A program made the position numbers and the translations under genes. From NCBI GenBank assembly GCA_017311315.1, contig CM029660.1, positions 12,759,430-12,823,429 on the forward strand: a stretch of 64,000 bases of DNA, given 5' to 3'. Origin of the DNA: Dendrocalamus latiflorus (lineage: Eukaryota; Streptophyta; Magnoliopsida; Poales; Poaceae). Below, in pieces: positions 57,398 through 64,000 of this stretch; position 1 is the stretch's first letter, and each line of letters starts with the position of its first letter. A model generated the notes under the pieces. That model was not told the DNA's origin. It searched no databases and saw nothing but the letters and a program-made list of their open reading frames with translations.

Positions 57398-58439
57398 TGT
57401 TGGATTAATTGGGATTGGCCCATTTTAATTTAGCAATTAATCAAATGAAATTCCTAGGCCCACAACTAATGCTAGGTAGAATTTTGTTTAGTCCCATATG
57501 GAGAATTGAATGGGAGTTAGACCACTTTAAAAGGTGGAATGTGGTAACCCCCTTGTGGAATTGGAGAGAGCCATTACACGCGCGCGCTCGCTCGCTCGCT
57601 CGCCTCGCCACGCCACGCCGCGCCGCGCCGCGTCGCGTCGCGTCGCGCCGTGCCGTGCCGTGCGGTGCGGTGCGTGTGCGTGTGCGTGTGCGTGTGCGTG
57701 CGTACGTACGCGCGCAGGCGTGTCGGGTGCGGGCGCGTTTTTCTTTATCTATTCGAAAAACGAAACGCACTGATGGCTGCCAGTAACGGTGCACGATTAT
57801 GGCTGTGGGTAATGGTTGCTGTTACTAGTGAATAATGGCTGCAGTTACCAGTCTCTTCGTTTTTGCTGTTTCAAAAGAGGGCTCTCCTCTCCATTCCAAT
57901 GGGATACGAAAGAACAGAACTATCTCTCTGTTTTCGCTGCTCTCTGCAATCTCCGGTCCAGAACCTTGCGCGCACAAGTTTCTGGGCGAGTAGGCCTCCG
58001 GAACTTCGTCCGTTTGTGTACCTGCACGGGTAGGCGGGCAATCAAGTTTTTGGGGAGCGCATCAGCGCGACTACTCAATCTGCGACGTCTTCTTCCTGGT
58101 GGTGAATCGTTCGCGGGACTGCACTGCGAACATCTTCCTGCACCAAGCTTCTTCCTGCATCACGCCTTGATCGACTACATCGAATAGGCCATCATGACGA
58201 CTGATGGTAACGGCGCCTCCGGTGTCTCCGGCACTGGCCCCGCCCGAGGGTATAATCCGAAACCTTTTCTGGTGTATTTGTTTCTGTGCGCTATGAATAT
58301 GTTAATAGATATTTCTGTTAGCTTATTCGTTAGCGAATATAAATACGTCGATGATAGATCACTCATGCTTGTTTATGTCATGTTTTATATGCTGAATTTC
58401 TGGATTAAAATATGCCGAAAATTGACTAGATTTCCAACA
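57398..58439 (+). repeat. 5' LTR of the young Copia element
   Basis: Contains a stepwise GC-rich short-repeat ladder (57577-57720), and ATG 58194, the start of the gag-pol frame. CTTTAAAAGG at 57524 is a possible TATA element. Confidence 0.93.
57577..57720. repeat. Stepwise short-tandem-repeat ladder in the LTR
   Basis: (CGCT)n is followed by pentamers CGCCA x2, CGCCG x3, CGTCG x3, TGCCG x3, TGCGG x2, and then (TGTGCG)n and ACGTACG, each step differing by one base from the last. The copy at 63097-63246 has one more GTGTGC. Confidence 0.85.
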
Positions 58440-61400
58440 ATCCAAAAACTTGATAGGTCTTTTTCGGTAGTTGGCTTTGCTGCGTCGCTTAAGCCACACC
58501 CTCCGTTTGATGGTTCAAATTTTAAGAGATGGCGTGCACGCGCGATCCTGTGGTTTACTGCCATGGAATGTTTTCATGTTGCACAAGGAAAGCCCGCTGA
58601 GCCTCTGTCTGATGAGGATGAACGCAAGTTCAATGTAGCGGATAACTTTTTCCGAGGTGCGCTTGTCAACATTCTGGCGGATAACATTGTGGATGTGTAC
58701 ATGCATTTGCCTACGGGAAAAGATATGTGGAATGCACTTGAGGCCAAGTTCGGAGTTTCTGATGCTGGCAGTGAGCTGTATGTCATGGAGCAGTTCTATG
58801 ACTACAAGATGGTCGATGACCGTTCTGTAGTAGAGCAAGCTCATGAGATTCAGGCGCTGGCAAAGGAGCTTGAGAACAATAAGTGCGAGTTACCGGACAA
58901 GTTTGTGGCTGGCGGTATTATCGCTAAGTTACCACCCTCTTGGTCGGATTTTGCTACTTCTCTAAAGCACAAGAGGCAGGAGTTCAGTGTTACTGATCTC
59001 ATTGGCACTCTTGGTGTTGAAGAGAAGGCGAGGGCAAAAGATACTCGTGGCAAGAAAGTTGCTGCTGAGGGAGGTTCTAGCGCCAATTTGGTGCAGAAGA
59101 AGAATCCTCAGGCTTTCCACAACAAAAAGAAAAATAAGCCTTTTGTCAAGCCCAAGGCTACCACTGAGTTTAAGAAGAAAGGCAAAGGAAAGGGCAGCTG
59201 CTTTGTGTGTGGTGATTCTGGCCATTGGGCTAAGGATTGTCCAGATCGCAAGGATAAGCAGAAGAAGTCTGCCAACATGGTTATTAGTGATGCTGGAGGA
59301 ACATCGGGGTACGGTAATTATTTACCTACAGTTCTTTCTGTTTGTCAATCACCTGAGTGGTGGGTTGACACTGGTGCTAATATTCATGTTTGTGCTGATA
59401 TTTCCTTGTTTTCATCTTATCAGGTCGGTCGAGGTTGCTCCTTGTTGATGGGGAACGGATCGCATGCAGCTGTTCATGGTGTTGGTACGGTCGATCTGAA
59501 GTTTACTTCGGGAAAGACTGTGCAGTTGAAGAACGTGCAGCATGTCCCCTCCATAAAGAAGAATCTCGTTAGCGGATCTCTACTATGTAGAGATGGTTTT
59601 AGGCTTGCTTTTGAGTCCAATAAATGTGTCGTGTCTAAGTATGGAACATTTGTTGGTAAAGGCTATGAGAGCGGAGGTTTGTTCCGTTTTTCTTTGATGG
59701 ATTCCTGTAATAAAATTGTGAACCATGTGTGTAATGATGATGATGAGTCTAATGTTTGGCATTCACGACTTTGTCATGTTAATTTTGGGTGTATGACGCG
59801 CTTAGCTAATATGAGTTTAATCCCGAAATTCACTTTGGTCAAAGGTTCTAAGTGCCATGCGTGTGTTCAATCGAAACAACATCGCAAGCCTCACAAGGCA
59901 GCAAAAGAGGCGAGGAATTTGGCACCGTTAGAACTCATTCATTCTGATTTATGCGAGATGAATGGCGTGTTGACTAGAGGTGGAAAGAAATATTTCATGA
60001 CACTTATAGATGATTGCACTAGATTTTGCTACGTGTACTTATTGAAAACAAAAGATGAAGCATTGAATTACTTTAAGATCTATAAAGCTGAGGTAGAAAA
60101 CCAACTTGAAAGGAAAATCAAGCGGGTAAGGTCTGATCGTGGAGGAGAGTATTTTTCAAATGAGTTTACTGTATTCTGCGAGGAACATGGAATTATTCAT
60201 GAGAGGACGCCTCCCTATTCTCCTGAATCAAACGGGATTGCCGAAAGAAAGAACCGCACTCTAACTGATTTGGTTAACGCCATGTTAGACACTGCGGGAC
60301 TTTCTAAGGAATGGTGGGGTGAGGCTATATTGACCGCATGTCATGTCCTGAATAGAGTTCCTACAAAGAACAAAGAAGTAACACCATTCGAGGAATGGGA
60401 AAAGAAGAAGTTGACTCTCTCATACCTGCGCACCTGGGGATGTTTGGCCAAAGTTAACGTGCCAATTATCAAGAAGCGCAAACTTGGACCAAAAACCGTA
60501 GATTGTGTATTCCTTGGTTATGCTATACACAGCGTGGGTTATAGGTTCTTAATTATAAAATCTGGAGTGCCTGACGTGCGTATTGGTACAATCATAGAGT
60601 CCAGAGATGCTACATTTTTTGAGAATGAATTTCCTATGAATAATGATGTACCTAGCTCATCTAGTCAAGAACCTATAATTTCCCTTGATTCCTTTGTGCC
60701 GATAGAACATGTTGAGGAAACGCCTATGGAAAATCCTGAAGAGGATAACAATGAAGTTACTCGAAAGAGTAAGAGACAGAGGATTGCAAAGTCTTTTGGT
60801 GATGATTTCATTGTATATCTCGTGGATGACACTCCAAGAACCATGGAAGAGGCATATTCTTCTCCTGACGCTGACTATTGGAAGGAAGCAGTACGGAGTG
60901 AGATGGACTCTATTATGTCTAATGGAACTTGGGAGGTCGTTGACCGTCCTTATGGGTGTAAACCTGTAGGATGTAAATGGATTTTCAAGAAAAAGCTTAG
61001 GCCTGATGGTACAATTGAAAAGTACAAGGCAAGACTTGTGGCCAAGGGTTATACCCAGAAAGAAGGCGAGGACTTCTTTGATACTTATTCACCTGTTGCC
61101 CGACTGACCACAATTCGAGTACTACTTGCCCTGGCTGCCTCTCATGGTCTTCTCGTTCATCAAATGGACGTTAAGACAGCTTTCCTAAATGGAGAGTTGG
61201 AGGAGGAGATTTATATGGATCAGCCAGACGGGTTTGTGGTACAAGGTCAAGAAGGAAAGGTGTGCAAGTTGTTAAAGTCTTTGTATGGCCTAAAGCAAGC
61301 ACCTAAGCAATGGCATGAGAAGTTCGACAAAACTTTGACATCTGCTGGCTTTGTTGTGAATGAAGCTGACAAATGTGTGTACTATCGCTATGGTGGGGGA

Positions 61401-62375
61401 GAAGGAGTGATCTTGTGCTTGTATGTTGATGACATACTGATTTTTGGGACCAACCTCAATGTGATTGAGGAGGTCAAGGACTTTCTGTCCAAGAATTTTG
61501 AGATGAAAGATTTGGGAGTGGCTGATGTGATTCTTAACATTAAGCTACTGAGAGAAGGTGATGGTGGGGTTACACTCGTGCAATCCCACTATGTGGATAA
61601 GGTCTTGAGTCGCTTTGGTTATAGTGACTGCAAACCTGCTTCTACTCCTTATGATCCTAGTGTGTTATTGAGGAAAAACCGAAGAATAACAAGGGATCAA
61701 TTGAGATACTCCCAGATCATTGGCTCATTGATGTATTTAGCTAGTGCTACGAGGCCTGACATCTCGTTTGCTGTGAGCAAGCTAAGCCGGTTTGTTTCAA
61801 ATCCGGGAGATGATCATTGGCGTGCTCTTGAGAGAGTGATGCGCTATCTAAAGGCAACTGTGAGCTATGGTATTCACTATGCTGGGTACCCAAAGGTACT
61901 GGAGGGATATAGTGATTCAAACTGGATCTCTGATGCTGATGAGATAAAAGCCACGAGTGGATATGTGTTCACACTTGGAGGTGGTGCTGTTTCCTGGAAG
62001 TCTTGCAAGCAGACCATCTTAACGAGGTCAACAATGGAAGCAGAACTCACAGCGTTAGATACCGCCACTGTTGAGGCTGAGTGGCTTCGTGAACTCCTTA
62101 TGGATCTGCCGGTGGTTGAAAAGCCGATACCGGCTATCCTGATGAACTGTGATAATCAGACTGTAATTATCAAGGTGAACAGTTCTAAGGACAACATGAA
62201 GTCATCTAGGCATGTTAAGAGGCGGTTGAAGTCTGTCAGAAAGCTGAAAAACTCCGGAGTTATAGCACTGGACTATGTCCAGACAGCTAAGAATCTGGCA
62301 GACCAATTTACAAAGGGTTTATCACGTAATGTGATAGATAGTGCATCGAGTGAGATGAGCCTGAGACCCACATGA
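58194..62375 (+). CDS. gag-pol: Copia Gag-Pol polyprotein, 1393 codons, intact
   Basis: The frame opens at ATG 58194 inside the 5' LTR (MTTDGNGASGVSGTGPARG) and runs without a stop to 62375. Gag domain FDGSNFKRWRARAILWFTAM is at about 103-122. The CCHC knuckle CFVCGDSGHWAKDC is at about 337. Protease is WWVDTGANIHVC (DTG, about 390). Pre-integrase is WHSRLCHVNFG (about 522) with CHACVQSKQH. The integrase triad lies in IHSDLCEMNG, RSDRGGEYF and NGIAERKNRT (about 582-690). Reverse transcriptase has WIFKKKLRPDG (about 929), MDVKTAFLNG (about 991) and YVDDIL (about 1077). RNase H has YSDSNW, TMEAEL and NCDNQT (about 1239-1320). All catalytic motifs are standard. Residues 20-87 look unlike gag and may be an intron (58250-58456, 207 nt, GTATAA to TTGATAG). 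Its removal keeps the frame and joins PARG to SFSVVGFAASLKPHPP. Confidence 0.9.
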   Translation: MTTDGNGASGVSGTGPARGYNPKPFLVYLFLCAMNMLIDISVSLFVSEYKYVDDRSLMLVYVMFYMLNFWIKICRKLTRFPTIQKLDRSFSVVGFAASLKPHPPFDGSNFKRWRARAILWFTAMECFHVAQGKPAEPLSDEDERKFNVADNFFRGALVNILADNIVDVYMHLPTGKDMWNALEAKFGVSDAGSELYVMEQFYDYKMVDDRSVVEQAHEIQALAKELENNKCELPDKFVAGGIIAKLPPSWSDFATSLKHKRQEFSVTDLIGTLGVEEKARAKDTRGKKVAAEGGSSANLVQKKNPQAFHNKKKNKPFVKPKATTEFKKKGKGKGSCFVCGDSGHWAKDCPDRKDKQKKSANMVISDAGGTSGYGNYLPTVLSVCQSPEWWVDTGANIHVCADISLFSSYQVGRGCSLLMGNGSHAAVHGVGTVDLKFTSGKTVQLKNVQHVPSIKKNLVSGSLLCRDGFRLAFESNKCVVSKYGTFVGKGYESGGLFRFSLMDSCNKIVNHVCNDDDESNVWHSRLCHVNFGCMTRLANMSLIPKFTLVKGSKCHACVQSKQHRKPHKAAKEARNLAPLELIHSDLCEMNGVLTRGGKKYFMTLIDDCTRFCYVYLLKTKDEALNYFKIYKAEVENQLERKIKRVRSDRGGEYFSNEFTVFCEEHGIIHERTPPYSPESNGIAERKNRTLTDLVNAMLDTAGLSKEWWGEAILTACHVLNRVPTKNKEVTPFEEWEKKKLTLSYLRTWGCLAKVNVPIIKKRKLGPKTVDCVFLGYAIHSVGYRFLIIKSGVPDVRIGTIIESRDATFFENEFPMNNDVPSSSSQEPIISLDSFVPIEHVEETPMENPEEDNNEVTRKSKRQRIAKSFGDDFIVYLVDDTPRTMEEAYSSPDADYWKEAVRSEMDSIMSNGTWEVVDRPYGCKPVGCKWIFKKKLRPDGTIEKYKARLVAKGYTQKEGEDFFDTYSPVARLTTIRVLLALAASHGLLVHQMDVKTAFLNGELEEEIYMDQPDGFVVQGQEGKVCKLLKSLYGLKQAPKQWHEKFDKTLTSAGFVVNEADKCVYYRYGGGEGVILCLYVDDILIFGTNLNVIEEVKDFLSKNFEMKDLGVADVILNIKLLREGDGGVTLVQSHYVDKVLSRFGYSDCKPASTPYDPSVLLRKNRRITRDQLRYSQIIGSLMYLASATRPDISFAVSKLSRFVSNPGDDHWRALERVMRYLKATVSYGIHYAGYPKVLEGYSDSNWISDADEIKATSGYVFTLGGGAVSWKSCKQTILTRSTMEAELTALDTATVEAEWLRELLMDLPVVEKPIPAILMNCDNQTVIIKVNSSKDNMKSSRHVKRRLKSVRKLKNSGVIALDYVQTAKNLADQFTKGLSRNVIDSASSEMSLRPT
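58250..58456 (+). other. Possible intron across the LTR/internal junction
   Basis: Donor GTATAA at 58250 (in the LTR), acceptor TTGATAG ending 58456 (17 bp inside the element). It is AT-rich, unlike its flanks, a multiple of three, and free of stops. Spliced and unspliced messages would both be in frame. Confidence 0.5.
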
Positions 62376-62917
62376 GTCATACCACAGTGGTAACCTGTTC
62401 TATGTGATCGGAGATCCCGTGAAGTAGGATGGTGAAACAATCTGTTGGTTGACTGGGAGGAGAGACCTTTACAGGGCTCATTTCTTCAATGATGCGCTTC
62501 TCTCCTATTCTGTATGGCAGGTTGGTTTTTACCTTAATGTGATTCAAGTGGCTTTTTAAAGCAGAGATGTCGGCCTACAGGACATCTTAGAAAGAACACA
62601 CCTATATGAGTTCGACTGCTGGTCACAGTCTATGAGATTTGGGTGATCTCTAGATACTCATGAATAGGCTTGGAGTATGACTTATACGCTCCAACCAGAG
62701 GGGATGTTTTAGGCAGCCTAGTACTAGTAAAGGAATTGGGTAAAGCTTGTTCGCACAAAACTGTCAATTCAAGGCATAGTCCATTGTTCAGTTGTGGATG
62801 AGTGTAACTCCTTTCCTAGGTGGATGTTCAACTTAACAGTCTCCATCGAAACACTGGTATATCAAACAACAGCAGAACTGAGAGCATTTCTCGTGTGCCT
62901 TGAAATTTGGTGGGGAT
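62376..62917. other. Non-coding region between pol and the 3' LTR
   Basis: 542 bp without ORFs, ending in the polypurine tract TTTGGTGGGGAT. Confidence 0.7.
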
Positions 62918-63965
62918 TGTTGGATTAATTGGGATTGGCCCATTTTAATTTAGCAATTAATCAAATGAAATTCCTAGGCCCACAACTAATGCTAGGTAGA
63001 ATTTTGTTTAGTCCCATATGGAGAATTGAATGGGAGTTACACCACTTTAAAAGGTGGAATGTGGTAACCCCCTTGTGGAATTGGAGAGAGCCATTACACG
63101 CGCGCGCTCGCTCGCTCGCTCGCCTCGCCACGCCACGCCGCGCCGCGCCGCGTCGCGTCGCGTCGCGCCGTGCCGTGCCGTGCGGTGCGGTGCGTGTGCG
63201 TGTGCGTGTGCGTGTGCGTGTGCGTGCGTACGTACGCGCGCAGGCGTGTCGGGTGCGGGCGCGTTTTTCTTTATCTATTCGAAAAACGAAACGCACTGAT
63301 GGCTGCCAGTAACGGTGCACGATTATGGCTGTGGGTAATGGTTGCTGTTACTAGTGAATAATGGCTGCAGTTACCAGTCTCTTCGTTTTTGCTGTTTCAA
63401 AAGAGGGCTCTCCTCTCCATTCCAATGGGATACGAAAGAACAGAACTATCTCTCTGTTTTCGCTGCTCTCTGCAATCTCCGGTCCAGAACCTTGCGCGCA
63501 CAAGTTTCTGGGCGAGTAGGCCTCCGGAACTTCGTCCGTTTGTGTACCTGCACGGGTAGGCGGGCAATCAAGTTTTTGGGGAGCGCATCAGCGCGACTAC
63601 TCAATCTGCGACGTCTTCTTCCTGGTGGTGAATCGTTCGCGGGACTGCACTGCGAACATCTTCCTGCACCAAGCTTCTTCCTGCATCACGCCTTGATCGA
63701 CTACATCGAATAGGCCATCATGACGACTGATGGTAACGGCGCCTCCGGTGTCTCCGGCACTGGCCCCGCCCGAGGGTATAATCCGAAACCTTTTCTGGTG
63801 TATTTGTTTCTGTGCGCTATGAATATGTTAATAGATATTTCTGTTAGCTTATTCGTTAGCGAATATAAATACGTCGATGATAGATCACTCATGCTTGTTT
63901 ATGTCATGTTTTATATGCTGAATTTCTGGATTAAAATATGTCGAAAATTGACTAGATTTCCAACA
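62918..63965 (+). repeat. 3' LTR of the young Copia element
   Basis: 1048 bp. The partner of 57398-58439; the ATG-containing gag leader is repeated here (63720) but leads to no gag. Confidence 0.93.
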
Positions 63966-64000
63966 GCTTATGTCATAGTACAAGTAAACATATTGAAGGA
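63966..64000 (+). pseudogene. Older Copia RNase H fragment, right part
   Basis: Begins with the GCTTA duplication and continues the fragment cut at 57397. It runs off the window. Confidence 0.5.

Larger units (their letters stand above)
57398..63965 (+). mobile_element. Young, intact-looking Ty1-Copia retrotransposon, 6.6 kb
   Basis: LTRs 57398-58439 (1042 bp) and 62918-63965 (1048 bp) start TGTTGGATTAATTGGG and end AGATTTCCAACA. I see only two base differences and one 6-bp GTGTGC unit between them. Perfect target duplications GCTTA lie at 57393-57397 and 63966-63970. One 1393-codon gag-pol frame is open. PPT GGTGGGGAT directly precedes the 3' LTR. No TGG-type primer binding site follows the 5' LTR. 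Confidence 0.93.

Noticed and set aside
57441..57794. Arg/Thr/Ala-rich ORFs on both strands of the LTR
   Set aside because: Translation of the GC short-tandem-repeat ladder, in all frames.
1..64000. CRISPR arrays, operons, rRNA or tRNA genes
   Set aside because: The tandem repeats lack regular spacers, the genes have introns, and no convincing tRNA or rRNA was seen.

Overview
This is nuclear plant DNA, almost certainly from a grass (Poaceae). Signs of this are GC-rich single-exon RING-H2 genes next to AT-rich spacers, GT-AG introns, Tourist/hAT miniature elements, Helitrons with the grass-type CTAG ending, and long-LTR Copia and Gypsy-like elements. Prokaryotic features (operons, Shine-Dalgarno sites, CRISPR, IS) do not apply. 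I could not name the species.

Layout. 1-16 kb: three related RING-H2 (ATL-type) ubiquitin-ligase loci on the minus strand, one decayed (about 1.43-1.83 kb) and two intact (5.89-6.48 and 14.98-15.56 kb). Between the intact two lies a 5.3-kb Helitron (8646-13991, minus) with both termini and the A|T target. It carries a complete seven-exon Sec20-type SNARE gene, a first-exon fragment of a calcium-dependent protein kinase, and an organelle-like segment. 16-21 kb: a 183-bp hAT MITE, a 1-kb Harbinger/Tourist-like element with an internal tandem array, and a probable 2.8-kb solo LTR. 21-25 kb: a 3.7-kb hAT-like element carrying pieces of a 2-oxoglutarate/Fe(II) oxygenase-like gene, itself hit by a 2.06-kb Copia solo LTR. 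25-33 kb: LTR debris and a dispersed GTGGTCGAAG-type minisatellite.

33.3-40.3 kb: a second, probable Helitron on the plus strand with in-order exon fragments of four unrelated genes (DnaJ, GNAT acetyltransferase, Pinin, Nudix hydrolase). 41.4-41.9 kb: a mini-Helitron sharing both ends with the first. 43.3-54.7 kb: an 11.4-kb Sirevirus-like Copia element (minus; TSD CTCCC) inserted in an older long LTR. Its LTRs are about 99% alike by eye but its gag-pol reading frame is broken. 57.4-64.0 kb: a 6.6-kb Copia element (plus; TSD GCTTA) with nearly identical LTRs and one open 1393-codon gag-pol frame, inserted into the RNase H region of an older Copia.

How it works together: only the two ATL genes and possibly the Sec20 gene look like functional host genes. 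The rest is nested mobile DNA, and its order of insertion can be read from target-site duplications. The most notable items are the two gene-capturing Helitrons, and the young Copia element whose gag start codon lies inside its LTR and may be spliced across the LTR/internal junction.
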